A stretch of 64,000 bases of DNA from an uncultured Desulfobacterales bacterium (GCA_947259495.1 CAMYLV010000031.1:30640-94639), one strand, 5' to 3'; shown: positions 53,699-62,622, counted from the stretch's first letter. The notes: a model not told the origin generated them from the sequence alone. Made by a program: numbers and translations.

Positions 53699-54802
53699 CT
53701 ATCCGAATTTTTTTTTGGCTTCGGGTTCCGGTTCGGGCTGCGGGGTCCCGGCTTGTTTGGCTGACGGATTTTCCACCACCGCTTCCCCCCAGATGTATTT
53801 ACCGTATTTGGCGTAGCCGAGCACATTATTGAGCCGTGGATCGGCATTGCTTTCGATGGGGATGACATTTCCGGTAATCAGCGGTTGGAGGTATCTGGCC
53901 AGTTCCCGGCAACCCCCGCCGGTCAGAATGATGGAATCGATATCCCAATCGTCGGCCCAGAGGCGGTCAAGATCGTTTGCAATGGTAGACGCGAGCTGGG
54001 AATAGACCTGATCCCTGATTTTTTCAAACGAAAAACCGTGTCCGCGCATTTTTATGGTGCCTTCCTCAGCGGCTTTATACAGGCGGTAAAGCTCAACGTT
54101 GACGCCGCATTGTTCTCTGAGCTTGTTTGAAATGATACCGAATCCTTTTGAAATACCGCTATCGAAGGTACGGCTGCCGCGATCGATGTACCGTAAATGA
54201 TCAAGAATCGTAAAGTCGGTTGTGCGAAAACCAATGTCGACCACGCCGACTTTTTGATTGGCCAGCTCTTCATTGATGATCTTACCGTCATCATCCATCA
54301 GGCAGTTCAAAATACTGCCCAGGGGCTGCGGCAGCATTCGGACCTTGTTAATATAGATTTCCCGGGTGGTCTTTTCGCCATTATGGGAATGGTAGGTGAC
54401 CGAGTGATGTCCGGTGAGGATCTCATTAAAGCGCTCATGGTTTTGTTTAAAGTATCCGATCGGCAGCCCGGAAACGACGTTGACGGGGACATTGATCGGT
54501 GTATTGTTTTTTAAAAACAGCCCCGCAATGGTCAGGGCCAAAATTCTGACATAATCGGTAATCAGTCGTTCCTGGTCCAATGTGAAGTTTAAAACATTCG
54601 ACTGTTGCTCGGCCAGGTCGCCCACAAAATATGACTTACCGTCAATGGACACATGAATATGATCCGTTGGCACACTATCACCAAAATCCGCCCAGAATTG
54701 GATCTCAGACGCATCCCCGAAAATCGATTTAAATATGATGGTTTCTTGGCCGCTGGCGGCCTTTGTGAAACCGAAACCGATATCAATACCCAGAACCTCC
54801 AT
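53699..54802 (-). CDS. ParM/StbA-like actin-family ATPase, orphan
   Basis: 367 residues from the ATG at 54802, preceded by AGGGAGG. Actin-fold motifs are present: phosphate-1 VLGIDIGFGFTKAA, phosphate-2 KVGVVDIGFRTTDFTI, connect/adenosine SIILTGGGCRELARYL, and the late NADPRLNNVLGYAKYGKY typical of ParM/StbA proteins. The tail is proline/glutamate-rich (PQPEPEPEAKKK). ParM filaments segregate plasmids, usually with a parR adaptor and parC repeats. No parR-like gene or centromere-like iterons are next to it. It may serve a chromosomal or integrated-element function. Confidence 0.85.
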   Translation of the reverse strand: MEVLGIDIGFGFTKAASGQETIIFKSIFGDASEIQFWADFGDSVPTDHIHVSIDGKSYFVGDLAEQQSNVLNFTLDQERLITDYVRILALTIAGLFLKNNTPINVPVNVVSGLPIGYFKQNHERFNEILTGHHSVTYHSHNGEKTTREIYINKVRMLPQPLGSILNCLMDDDGKIINEELANQKVGVVDIGFRTTDFTILDHLRYIDRGSRTFDSGISKGFGIISNKLREQCGVNVELYRLYKAAEEGTIKMRGHGFSFEKIRDQVYSQLASTIANDLDRLWADDWDIDSIILTGGGCRELARYLQPLITGNVIPIESNADPRLNNVLGYAKYGKYIWGEAVVENPSAKQAGTPQPEPEPEAKKKFG

Positions 54803-54943
54803 TTTTGCCTCCCTCAAGCTTATGGGCAACGCACTCGCTTGCATGTATTATCAATTTATATCGCATCGCTGCTGAAAAGTCAAAAAAATCCAGGGTGTCT
54901 AAAATTCCCTTAATTCTTAAATTTTATAATAATTTCAATATTT

Positions 54944-55006
54944 TGGACAGTCTTTTAGGTGGCGCTGGTCGGGTCAGCGGCGCACCGGCGAAGATGGTGA
55001 ACTGTC
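54944..55006. other. Structured intergenic element upstream of the ParM-like gene
   Basis: GGACAGT (54944-54950) pairs with ACTGTCC (55000-55006), enclosing a GC-rich inner stem, GGTGGCGCTG with CAGCGGCGCACC. No T-run follows on either strand. It is the only structure noticed in the 388-nt gap between the ParM-like and phosphopantetheinyl transferase genes. Confidence 0.4.
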
Positions 55007-55190
55007 CCAAAAAATGAATGCACAGGACCTTGCGGATTCGGTTAATGAACGCATCCTTTCTATCATAACCTTATGAAAAAAGATTGTTGCGAGCTATATT
55101 ATTTTTCGGGAAAATGGGGAAATTTCTTTAGCTTATATTGACCGAATTTTTTGATGGGTTTCATTCGATGATCAAATCGAAGGGCAATGC

Positions 55191-55796
55191 TTAAACAATC
55201 GTCCAATTGATCTGGAATTCGTTTTTTACAATGGATGCAATGTGATCGTCAAAGTAATGATGCTCTATGCGGTATGTTTTAGCGTCATATTCGATGTCTA
55301 GGTGCTGCGCGTCCGGCACCTGGATAACACGGCATTGAGAAAGCGCTTTGAGACCGATGCCGGCAGCCTTGAGTACCGCCTCCTTTGCTGTCCAGTACCG
55401 GAAAAACGTCTTAAAGGTCATATCCGCCAGCGCCCATTCAGTTTCAGTAGCGGTTTTTTTAAACAGAGATTTCGTTCGCGAACAAATTTTTTCAATATCA
55501 ATGCCGACCGGCGACGGGGCGATTACGCCGCCGACGTATTCTGTCTTGTGGGTAATTGACCAATAATTTCCGTCGAAGGGCAGGGGTGCGTTTCGTTCAT
55601 CCTGTGCCAGTTTTCCTATGGGGACCCGACTTCTTTCAGCAGAAAACTCCAACGCCTGCCGGGCCTGCCGACTCAAGAATTTGACGCGTTCTCTGGGTGT
55701 TAGTTCTTTAACCGTCTCGGGAACGGCCATTATCACAGGGTACAAGGTCTGGTGCTCAACTCCGGAAATTCTAATTTTATTTTTGTTTTGTTTCAT
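55191..55796 (-). CDS. 4'-phosphopantetheinyl transferase superfamily protein
   Basis: 201 residues with the two metal-binding motifs of the superfamily: VGIDIEKIC and YWTAKEAVLKAAGIGLKALS, plus an upstream SITHKTEYVGGVIAPSPVG. It transfers phosphopantetheine from CoA to acyl or peptidyl carrier proteins. The size and layout are of the Sfp/HetI-like type rather than the short AcpS. AAGGTACGG precedes the ATG. No carrier protein or synthase is near, so the target is unknown. Confidence 0.88.
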   Translation of the reverse strand: MKQNKNKIRISGVEHQTLYPVIMAVPETVKELTPRERVKFLSRQARQALEFSAERSRVPIGKLAQDERNAPLPFDGNYWSITHKTEYVGGVIAPSPVGIDIEKICSRTKSLFKKTATETEWALADMTFKTFFRYWTAKEAVLKAAGIGLKALSQCRVIQVPDAQHLDIEYDAKTYRIEHHYFDDHIASIVKNEFQINWTIV

Positions 55797-55809
55797 CCGT
55801 ACCTTACTT

Positions 55810-55966
55810 CACAGAAGACAGAAAATAGATGACAGAAGATAAATAATGATCTTTAATCGAGAATTATGCTATGATTTATGAATCATGTTTTCTGATTTCT
55901 GTCCTCCGACCTCCGACCTCAGTCCTCAGTCCTCTGGTCTCTGCCCTCTGTCATCTGACCTCTGAG
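55810..55966. repeat. CTGTCCTCTGAC word array overlapping the rsmI 3' end
   Basis: Runs of ACAGAAGACAGAAAATAGAT on the left and TTTCTGTCCTCCGACCTC...CTCTGTCATCTGACCTCTG on the right, partly self-complementary. The right half supplies the last 13 or so codons and the stop of rsmI. Confidence 0.65.
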
Positions 55967-56812
55967 CTTTAGCGCCAGATCATAAACCGTTTTTTTCGGA
56001 AGATCATATTTTTGGGCAATAGTTCGGGCGATTTCGGAAAGGCTGCCGGTTTCATTTTCCAGTGCTGTTTTTAGCGTGGTTTTAATAATCTCAATGTCCA
56101 TTTCTTTTAATTGCTCACAGCCCGATACCAGCAGGGTGCATTCCCCTTTAACGGTCGACCGCGCTATGATGGTCTTTAAAATTTGCGACATCGTTCCTCT
56201 TAAAAATTCTTCATGCAGCTTGGTCATTTCCCGGGCCAGCACGGCATTCCGATCACCCATACAGGAGATGATTTCTTCCATTAGTGAAATAATGCGTTTG
56301 GGTGACTCATAAAATATCAGGGATGCTGTCTGAACGCCCAGCGCGGTCAGAAATTTGATTCGTTTTCCTTTTTTTTTGGGGGCAAAGCCAACAAACATAA
56401 ATGAATAGGTGGGTAGACCGGAAACGCTCATGGCGGTGGTGGCGGCGGTGACTCCTGGGATGGGGGTTACCGTGATTTTATTTTTGATGGCGGCTGCTAT
56501 CAAACGAAAGCCGGGGTCGGATACCGACGGTGTACCGGCATTGGATACCAGTGCAATCGATGTCCCGTCCAACAGTTTTCCGATCAGCTGCGGGGCTCGC
56601 TTTTTCTCGTTGTGCTCATGATAGGAGATCAGAGGCTTTTTTATCCGGTGATGGGCCAGGAAAGCGCCGGATTTGCGTGTATCTTCGGCGGCAATCAGAT
56701 CAACCTTTCGCAAAAGGCTGAGTGCCCTGAGGGTAATGTCATCCCGGTTGCCGATCGGTGTGGCGACGACATAAAGTATCCCCCTTTTTTTAGTCTGGTT
56801 CGCGTCATTCAT
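55919..56812 (-). CDS. rsmI: 16S rRNA (cytidine1402-2'-O)-methyltransferase
   Basis: 297 residues from the ATG at 56812, overlapping the yraN stop by 8 nt; an ATG six codons earlier is an alternative. RsmI methylates the ribose of C1402 in the ribosomal P site. Signatures are GILYVVATPIGNRDDITLRA, LIAAEDTRKSGAFLAHH, ISYHEHNEKKR, ALVSNAGTPSVSDPGFRLI, IPGVTAATTAMSVSGLP and FYESPKRI. The C-terminal helix-turn-helix-like region (LSEIARTIAQKYDLPKKTVY) is present. The final residues (RGQMTEGRDQRTED) come from a dispersed low-complexity repeat and are probably not conserved. Confidence 0.95.
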   Translation of the reverse strand: MNDANQTKKRGILYVVATPIGNRDDITLRALSLLRKVDLIAAEDTRKSGAFLAHHRIKKPLISYHEHNEKKRAPQLIGKLLDGTSIALVSNAGTPSVSDPGFRLIAAAIKNKITVTPIPGVTAATTAMSVSGLPTYSFMFVGFAPKKKGKRIKFLTALGVQTASLIFYESPKRIISLMEEIISCMGDRNAVLAREMTKLHEEFLRGTMSQILKTIIARSTVKGECTLLVSGCEQLKEMDIEIIKTTLKTALENETGSLSEIARTIAQKYDLPKKTVYDLALKLRGQMTEGRDQRTED

Positions 56813-57176
56813 AGGCAAGTTCAAAGGCATTTTTAATGATTTCTACCTGTGGTTTGTCCCGGTTTGAAATTACGGCGACCACATCAAATCGCGCCCTGGC
56901 GGTGCTTTGGTCGGTCGCTTTCAGATAATACAGCGCGACCATGGATATTTTTTTCTGTTTTTGGGGTGTAACGGCCCATTTAGGGCTTCCGAAATGAACC
57001 GAGCTTCTGGTTTTGACCTCGACGAAAGCAATTGTATCTTTATCTTTTGCGATGATATCAATTTCACCCAGCCGGGTGCGATAATTGGTTTCAATAATCT
57101 TATAACCCGCTTTTTTCAAATGCCGGGCCGCAAGCGCTTCCCCCTGTTCTCCAAATTTTTGCCGCCGATTTTTCAT
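56805..57176 (-). CDS. YraN/UPF0102-family predicted nuclease
   Basis: 123 residues with the Holliday-junction-resolvase-like pattern GEALAARHLKKAGYKIIETN, GEIDIIAKDKDTIAFVEVKTR and the later QKKISMVALYYL. The Glu-Asp-Glu-x-Lys nuclease core is intact, though activity in this family is mostly unproven. It lies between rnhB and rsmI, its common neighbourhood. The ribosome-binding site is weak. Confidence 0.9.
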   Translation of the reverse strand: MKNRRQKFGEQGEALAARHLKKAGYKIIETNYRTRLGEIDIIAKDKDTIAFVEVKTRSSVHFGSPKWAVTPQKQKKISMVALYYLKATDQSTARARFDVVAVISNRDKPQVEIIKNAFELAYE

Positions 57177-57274
57177 TATCAGATTTTAGGGTATCATATT
57201 TTCAAGATTTCAATCGCAATTACGTAACTTAATCTACACCCATATCATTTAGCTCATCAAAGGAAATTTATAAT

Positions 57275-57877
57275 TCATAAGAATTCTTTGACACCCCTGA
57301 ACGTCTTCCGATGAATCGGACAATATCCAAATTCGCGGATTGCCGCCTTATGCGCCCGGGTCGGGTAGCCCTTATGCTGATAAAAGCCGAATTGTGGAAA
57401 GTATTCGTGATACCCTTCCATCAGTCGATCCCGGGTGACCTTGGCCACAATAGAGGCAGCGGCAATCGAAACACTAAGCGTGTCACCCCTGACAATCGGC
57501 TTCTGAGAAAGGCGCGATGAAATTCGGAATGGCCCGTCAATGAGGAGGCAATCGGGCTGAGGGTCTAAGTTATGGGTCGCTATGGACATAGCCAGCAATG
57601 AAGCCTGCAGGATATTGATGCGGTCGATTTCAGCCGCATCAACGATACCAATGCCCACCGAAACCGCCTGGGCATAGATTTTTTCGTAGAGCCGGGCCCG
57701 TTTTTTAGCAGACAGTTTTTTCGAATCAGTAACATCGGCGACCGAAAAAGCCTGCGGCAGAATCACAGCTGCAGAAACAACAGGACCGGCCAGGGGACCC
57801 CGACCGGCCTCGTCAATACCGGCAACCGCTCTAAAACCATTATCAGTGGCTTTTTTTTCGAAAAACCACAAATCCAT
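57275..57877 (-). CDS. rnhB: Ribonuclease HII
   Basis: 200 residues from the ATG at 57877 (MDLWFFEKK). The frame is open for 82 further codons upstream, but these are encoded by the low-complexity repeat and are not credible protein. It cuts RNA in RNA-DNA hybrids, including single ribonucleotides. Catalytic motifs are AGIDEAGRGPLAGPVV, VTDSKKLSAKKR, LLIDGPF, VSIAAASIVAKVTRD and HKGYPTRAHKAA. It follows rplS, the usual order in this group. Confidence 0.95.
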   Translation of the reverse strand: MDLWFFEKKATDNGFRAVAGIDEAGRGPLAGPVVSAAVILPQAFSVADVTDSKKLSAKKRARLYEKIYAQAVSVGIGIVDAAEIDRINILQASLLAMSIATHNLDPQPDCLLIDGPFRISSRLSQKPIVRGDTLSVSIAAASIVAKVTRDRLMEGYHEYFPQFGFYQHKGYPTRAHKAAIREFGYCPIHRKTFRGVKEFL

Positions 57878-57887
57878 GTTCAGATGT

Positions 57888-58031
57888 TCAGATGTCAGAA
57901 GACAGAAGTCAGGAATCAGATAACAGAGGACAGATAACAGAGGACAGACATTAGGGTTAAAAAAGCGGATGCGCTTATTTTTCTGTTTTCTGTCTTCTGA
58001 TTTCTGTCCTCCGACCTCTGACCACTGTCTA
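57888..58031. repeat. CTGTCCTCTGAC word array between rplS and rnhB
   Basis: Left: CAGATGTCAGAAGACAGAAG then GATAACAGAGGACAGA repeated twice. Right: TTTTCTGTCTTCTGATTTCT and GTCCTCCGACCTCTGACCAC. The halves are partly complementary. The array fills the rplS-rnhB gap. Confidence 0.65.
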
Positions 58032-58052
58032 GTGACGCCTGGTCTTTTGAGA

Positions 58053-58400
58053 TTAATTGAAGCGACGTTCTTTGATCCTGGCTGCTTTGCCTCTGAGTTT
58101 GCGCAGATAGTAGATTTTGGCACGTCTGACCCGGCCCCGGGTGATGACTTCGATTTTATCGATTGCGGGTGAATGCAGCGGAAAAATCCGCTCTACCCCG
58201 ACACCGTAGGAAACCTTGCGGACGGTAAACGTCGCATTTGTACTACCTTTGCGTTTGCTGATGACCACGCCCTGAAAAATCTGGATACGTTCTTTTTCAC
58301 CTTCTTTTATTTTTACGTGGACTTTGACATTATCGCCCGGTCCAAATGCAGGGTGGTCAAGTCGCATTTGCTCTTTTTCCAATTGATGAATCTTTTCCAT
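58053..58400 (-). CDS. rplS: 50S ribosomal protein L19
   Basis: 115 residues, normal length. Family marks are [54 protein letters not shown] and [21 protein letters not shown]19 lies at the interface of the two subunits. GGAGGAACG directly precedes the ATG, one of the strongest ribosome-binding sites in the window. It is usually co-transcribed with trmD, as seems to be the case here. Confidence 0.98.
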   Translation of the reverse strand: MEKIHQLEKEQMRLDHPAFGPGDNVKVHVKIKEGEKERIQIFQGVVISKRKGSTNATFTVRKVSYGVGVERIFPLHSPAIDKIEVITRGRVRRAKIYYLRKLRGKAARIKERRFN

Positions 58401-58507
58401 CGTTCCTCCAAAAATTCTTTAAATTTCATTCAATGGCACGAGATGCAAATTGCTCGTCCGTTGGTATTCGATTTTATTGTTAACGTTAAATTAGTTCGAT
58501 TGGTTGG

Positions 58508-58591
58508 ATTGGTTTAATTAGTTAATTGCGCCGCGGCCCTTTTTGAACCGGTCAGAAAAATATGATTTGTCAACAAACTAATCAAACCAAT
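58508..58591. repeat. Inverted repeat of AACCAAT/ATTGGTT words
   Basis: ATTGGTTTAATTAGTT (58508-58523) pairs with AACTAATCAAACCAAT (58576-58591), with one mismatch. More words of the same kind flank it on both sides (58491-58615). It lies between rplS and the SPOUT methyltransferase gene. Related words occur at 14889. Confidence 0.6.
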
Positions 58592-58619
58592 AAAACTAAT
58601 GGAACCAATGAAACAAGCT

Positions 58620-59177
58620 CTATTTTTTACCCAGCAGCCGATCAAACATAATCGCCGCCGCAGAGCGCACCGAAAGATGGTTGTAGTCTGTTTTTCCCAC
58701 AATCGGTTCGAGCACGTAATCGGCCGCGGAAATAAAATCTTCGCTCAAACCCCAGGCGGTGCCTAAAACCAGCACATATGGCTTGCCGTTTTTTAGCATG
58801 GCGCGAAATTTTTTGTAACTGATGTTGTTATGGTATTTCCGCGCGCAGGTCGCAACCGTTAGCGGCTGCGTGCCTTCCGAAACGGCTATTTGGTCAAGAA
58901 CATCAGAGAACGTGTCATTGACCTGGATCATCTCCAGCGCGCTGCGCCTTTTGGGATTATATTGTGCCCCAATGCCCTCTGTCCAATGAGAAATAATCCG
59001 TTTAATCAGATCTTTCTGGTCTTCAAGGGGCGTAACGACAAAAAATGCATTCAGGCCGTATGTTTTGGTGGCCCTCGATATATCGTGTAAATCCAGGTTG
59101 GTCAAGGCGGATGCAATCGTCTCACCGTTTTTATTGACCACCGGGTAATGAATCAATGCCACATAAAGTTTGGGCAT
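58620..59177 (-). CDS. SAM-dependent RNA methyltransferase (SPOUT-like, PF09936 type)
   Basis: 185 residues beginning MPKLYVALIHYPVVNKNGET. The family shows SALTNLDLHDISRATKTYGL, FFVVTPLEDQKDLIKRIISH and the knot-region segment PYVLVLGTAWGLSEDFISAA, followed by GKTDYNHLSVRSAAAIMFDR, which resembles TrmD-type SPOUT methyltransferases. It regularly lies between trmD and rplS in Desulfobacterota and relatives. The RNA target is unknown. No clear ribosome-binding site precedes the ATG. Confidence 0.85.
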   Translation of the reverse strand: MPKLYVALIHYPVVNKNGETIASALTNLDLHDISRATKTYGLNAFFVVTPLEDQKDLIKRIISHWTEGIGAQYNPKRRSALEMIQVNDTFSDVLDQIAVSEGTQPLTVATCARKYHNNISYKKFRAMLKNGKPYVLVLGTAWGLSEDFISAADYVLEPIVGKTDYNHLSVRSAAAIMFDRLLGKK

Positions 59178-59179
59178 AT

Positions 59180-59213
59180 CGGTTTGCCCGTTTACCCGTC
59201 AGCCCGTTCGCCG
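59180..59213. repeat. Degenerate GCCCGTT tandem words
   Basis: About four units of GCCCGTT/ACCCGTC in the gap between trmD and the SPOUT gene, the complementary form of the words at 10770. Confidence 0.45.
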
Positions 59214-59323
59214 GATTTTTTATGAGGGACGATCGAGCTAACCTTTCTTAATCTTTTTGGTTAATACCGTATTATGTTTAAGCAGTTCAGATTAAAATTT
59301 CGTGGAAATTATTTTCCCGTTTT

Positions 59324-60100
59324 CTATTCTTTGTGCGCTTTGTGGTGAAAATTTAATATATCCTGTATATTTCGGGACCACTTCTTTAACATTTCGATCT
59401 CCTTTTCGTTTAAATCCTTGTTTCGCAGGAGATCCGCTCGTTTCATTAGCGTGCGCATCAACGCGGATTCCAACCGCCAGTTTTCAATTTCCTCGTGATG
59501 CCCGGATAACAAAGTGTCCGGTACCGCCTTGCCTTCAAATACTTGCGGCCGGGTGTAGTGGGCATGTTCGAGCAGGCCGTTTGCAAATGAGTCTTTTGCG
59601 GCAGCGTCTTCACCCCCCAGGGTGCCGGGAATCTGACGGGTGACGGCGTCGATGATAACCATGGCCGCCAGTTCGCCGCCGGTCAGCACATAGTCTCCGA
59701 TAGAGATTTCATCATCTATCAGGTCGTGGTCGATGCGCTCATCGACCCCTTCATAGCGTCCGCATACGAAAACTAGTTCTTCATAAGAAGCCAGTTTATG
59801 CGCGATTTTTTGATTAAAAACACGTCCCTGCGGCGTCAGCAGAATTTTTTTGGCTGAAGGGGCATCCTGTTCGGCGGCGCGGATAGCCGCGGCTAAGGGA
59901 TCGGGTTTCATTACCATCCCGCTGCCGCCACCGTACGGCCGATCGTCGGTTACCTGGTGTCTGTCTTCAGCAAAATCTCTGATATTCAGGGTTGAGGCGA
60001 AAATTTTTTCCTGTTCAATTGCCCTTCTAATAATCCCGTGGTCCCAAAATGGGCCAAACATTTCCGGGAAAATAGTTAATACGACGAACTTCATTCTCAA
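59324..60100 (-). CDS. trmD: tRNA (guanine-N1-)-methyltransferase
   Basis: 258 residues (an ATG two codons later is an equal candidate). TrmD methylates G37 of tRNAs. Motifs are VVLTIFPEMFGPFWDHGIIR, DDRPYGGGSGMVMKPDPL, LTPQGRVFNQKIA, FVCGRYEGVDERIDHDLIDD and EISIGDYVLTGGELAAMVII: the SAM-binding trefoil knot is complete. The very C-terminal HHKAHKE is encoded by a CTTTGTG-type low-complexity repeat. It is downstream of rimM in the classic order. Confidence 0.97.
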   Translation of the reverse strand: MRMKFVVLTIFPEMFGPFWDHGIIRRAIEQEKIFASTLNIRDFAEDRHQVTDDRPYGGGSGMVMKPDPLAAAIRAAEQDAPSAKKILLTPQGRVFNQKIAHKLASYEELVFVCGRYEGVDERIDHDLIDDEISIGDYVLTGGELAAMVIIDAVTRQIPGTLGGEDAAAKDSFANGLLEHAHYTRPQVFEGKAVPDTLLSGHHEEIENWRLESALMRTLMKRADLLRNKDLNEKEIEMLKKWSRNIQDILNFHHKAHKE

Positions 60101-60156
60101 ATTACATCCGATATGACAAAAAGCAGCTCAATTGAGATTTTCTAATTAAGTTCAAC

Positions 60157-60687
60157 CTACAATTCTTCCAGCCCGTCGGGTAATTCAACCCGCATTATTT
60201 TTGCTTCGATATCGATCACGCGCACAACCGATTCAAGAGCCGGAATCAAGATCTCCCGGTCATCAGTTTTAACGACATAGACATCATTGGCGCCGGTTTC
60301 GATAATCGACTCCAGGTGTCCGAGGTATCGATCGTCTGATGTGAAAACCTTCAGGCCGATCAGATCATACCAGTAATAAACGCCTGTTTCTAATTGTGGA
60401 AGTTCCGCTTTTTGAATCTGCAGGTCGGCTCCGACCAGCGTTTTTGCCTGACCACGGTGGCTGACGCCTTTCAGGGCCAAAAGCGCTCCGCGCGAATGCG
60501 GCTTGATCCAATCAATTTGGTAGCCGTCTGCGCTGCCGTCGGGCCTGCTGACCGTTATAGTGGTGCCCGGCTTGAAAATTTCCAGTGATTCAGCATATAA
60601 ATGAATCTTGAGGGTTCCCTTGGCACCATGCACACCCACTATCTTACCGATGATGACTCGGTCTTTTATGGGCTCCGGCTTATTCAA
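60157..60687 (-). CDS. rimM: Ribosome maturation factor RimM
   Basis: 176 residues; the start codon is a TTG at 60687 that overlaps the khpA stop by 8 nt. RimM assists 30S maturation and binds S19. Marks are [20 protein letters not shown] in the N-terminal barrel and [20 protein letters not shown] with [18 protein letters not shown] in the PRC-barrel half, then [15 protein letters not shown]. The alternative that translation begins further in is unlikely, since the conserved barrel starts within ten residues. Confidence 0.94.
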   Translation of the reverse strand: MNKPEPIKDRVIIGKIVGVHGAKGTLKIHLYAESLEIFKPGTTITVSRPDGSADGYQIDWIKPHSRGALLALKGVSHRGQAKTLVGADLQIQKAELPQLETGVYYWYDLIGLKVFTSDDRYLGHLESIIETGANDVYVVKTDDREILIPALESVVRVIDIEAKIMRVELPDGLEEL

Positions 60688-60910
60688 TAATTTCCAGCAC
60701 CGTGCGTTTTTTTAATTTGGCAGATGCTGCACTCAGTATCGTTCGCATGGCCCGTGCAGTCCTGCCCTGTTTGCCGATGACTTTGCCCAGATCCTCTTTG
60801 GCCACTTTAAGTTCAAGGACCGAGGTCTGATTCCCCTCAATCTCTGATACGCTGACGTCTTCAGGACGATCCACAAGTGCTTGAGCGATATAGCTGATCA
60901 GGTCTTTCAT
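60680..60910 (-). CDS. khpA: KH-domain RNA-binding protein KhpA
   Basis: 76 residues from the ATG at 60910, with GGAG about 8 nt upstream; the frame is open further upstream but without support. A single KH domain contains [20 protein letters not shown] and [20 protein letters not shown], including the GKxGR loop that grips RNA. It lies between rpsP and rimM, its standard place. Confidence 0.94.
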   Translation of the reverse strand: MKDLISYIAQALVDRPEDVSVSEIEGNQTSVLELKVAKEDLGKVIGKQGRTARAMRTILSAASAKLKKRTVLEIIE

Positions 60911-60991
60911 AGCGCCATCTCCTTTGCTTGCCGGTTGAGAAACAGGGGGATGAACGACTAAACTCGTAGCTAACCGCATTAGCATTAGCCA

Positions 60992-61246
60992 CTATGCATT
61001 ATTGGCGAAGATGCCTTCTCTCTTAAAAAGGCTTTTTACCGTGTCTGACGGAACTGCTCCTTTTTTCATCCAGTATTTGATTCGATCCGGATTTAACGTT
61101 ACTTCGGCCGGATCCTTTAAGGGGTCGTATGTGCCCACTTTTTCCAGGAATCTGCCGTCTCTGGGGTTTTCGCCGTCAGCGACAACAATCCGGTAAAACG
61201 GTTTTTTCTTGGCCCCGTGTCTTGCCAGTCTAATTCTAACGCCCAT
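60992..61246 (-). CDS. rpsP: 30S ribosomal protein S16
   Basis: 84 residues from the ATG at 61246, with AAGGAG upstream. The conserved start [20 protein letters not shown] and the following [15 protein letters not shown] identify S16. It lies 13 nt after the ffh stop codon and upstream of khpA, rimM and trmD. Confidence 0.98.
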   Translation of the reverse strand: MGVRIRLARHGAKKKPFYRIVVADGENPRDGRFLEKVGTYDPLKDPAEVTLNPDRIKYWMKKGAVPSDTVKSLFKREGIFANNA

Positions 61247-61259
61247 TAACAGTTCTCCT

Positions 61260-62591
61260 TCAAAACGGCAGCATTCCACGGCCCATCCCGCGCATGCCGC
61301 CCTGGTTTAATTTTTTCAGCATTTTCAGCATTTGGGTGTAATTCTTTAAAAGCTTGTTTACGTCCTGAACCCGGGTTCCGCTCCCTTTTGCGATTCTTTT
61401 ACGGCGGTTGCCATTGATAATTTGATGATTCCGCCTTTCCTGGGCTGTCATGGAATTGATAATCGCCTCAATTCTGACAAACTCCTTTTCATCGACCTGC
61501 AGATTCTTCAGTTGTTTCATCTGCCCCATACCCGGAATCATTTTTAACAGATCGCTAAAGGAGCCCATCTTTCGGATCTGAACCATCTGATCACGGAAGT
61601 CTTCCAGCGTAAACTGGCTTTTTCTAAGTTTTTTTTCTAGTTCTTCCGCTTTTTTTTGATCGACGACATCCTGGGCCTTCTCAATCAGGGTAAGGACATC
61701 GCCCATGCCCAGAATACTCGATGCCATGCGATCCGGATGAAATGCTTCGAGATCGCTGAGCTTTTCACCCACACCGATGAACTTGATCGGCTTGCCGGTT
61801 ATGGATTTGATCGAAAGCGCCGCGCCGCCGCGGGCATCACCATCCATTTTGGTCAGCACGACACCGCCGATATCCAGGGTCTCATTAAATGCCCTGGCGA
61901 TATTGACCGCATCCTGGCCGGTCATGGAATCGGCCACGAGCAAAATATCCGACGGTTTGACGGTGGTTTTAATATCCGCCAGTTCGGCCATCAGCGCTTC
62001 ATCGATATGCAGACGCCCGGCGGTGTCCAGCAGCAGGGTATCGCATCCTTGCTGATGCGCACCGGCCAGCGCCTCCTGACAGATTTGAACCGGCGCCTGA
62101 TCCGTGCTCGACGGAAAAACCGGTACATCCAGCTGATTGCCCAGCTTTTGCAGCTGTTCGATTGCGGCCGGTCGGTAGACGTCTGCCGGGACCAGGTACG
62201 GTTTGCGGCCCATTTTTCTTAAAAATACGGACAACTTACCGGCAGTCGTCGTTTTACCTGAGCCCTGGAGGCCGACGAGCATTACCGCTGCCGGACTTCT
62301 TCCTGAAAGATCCAGTTGCTCATTGCGGCCACCCATTAATGCCGTCAGGGTTTCATTGACAATTTTAATCACCTGCTGGCCGGGTGTCAGGCTTTCGAGG
62401 ACCTCCTCGCCCATGGCCCGCTCTTTAATGTCGGCGATAAAGCTCTTAACGACGCGATAGTGGACATCGGCTTCAAGAAGGGCCATACGGACTTCTTTCA
62501 GCCCTTCCGCGATATTCTTTTCCGTTAATTTGCCATGCCCTTTGAGCTTCCGGAAAATGCCATTTAATCTGTCGCTTAAGCTGTCTAACAT
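61260..62591 (-). CDS. ffh: Signal recognition particle protein Ffh
   Basis: 443 residues from the ATG at 62591 (CAGG upstream); the extra 20 codons of the longer frame are not conserved-looking. Ffh binds 4.5S RNA and nascent signal sequences and delivers ribosomes to FtsY. The N domain opens [20 protein letters not shown]. The GTPase has [16 protein letters not shown] (G1), [19 protein letters not shown] (G3), [15 protein letters not shown] (G4) and [14 protein letters not shown]. The methionine-rich M domain ([40 protein letters not shown] end) is complete. It is the first gene of the translation cluster. Confidence 0.97.
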   Translation of the reverse strand: MLDSLSDRLNGIFRKLKGHGKLTEKNIAEGLKEVRMALLEADVHYRVVKSFIADIKERAMGEEVLESLTPGQQVIKIVNETLTALMGGRNEQLDLSGRSPAAVMLVGLQGSGKTTTAGKLSVFLRKMGRKPYLVPADVYRPAAIEQLQKLGNQLDVPVFPSSTDQAPVQICQEALAGAHQQGCDTLLLDTAGRLHIDEALMAELADIKTTVKPSDILLVADSMTGQDAVNIARAFNETLDIGGVVLTKMDGDARGGAALSIKSITGKPIKFIGVGEKLSDLEAFHPDRMASSILGMGDVLTLIEKAQDVVDQKKAEELEKKLRKSQFTLEDFRDQMVQIRKMGSFSDLLKMIPGMGQMKQLKNLQVDEKEFVRIEAIINSMTAQERRNHQIINGNRRKRIAKGSGTRVQDVNKLLKNYTQMLKMLKKLNQGGMRGMGRGMLPF

Positions 62592-62622
62592 ACTTTTACC
62601 TGATTCAGAACATAAATTATTG

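Noticed and set aside
57878..58123. N-terminal extension of RNase HII by 82 residues
   Set aside because: The codons derive from the CTGTCCTCTGAC repeat and the rplS 3' end; the conserved protein starts at 57877.
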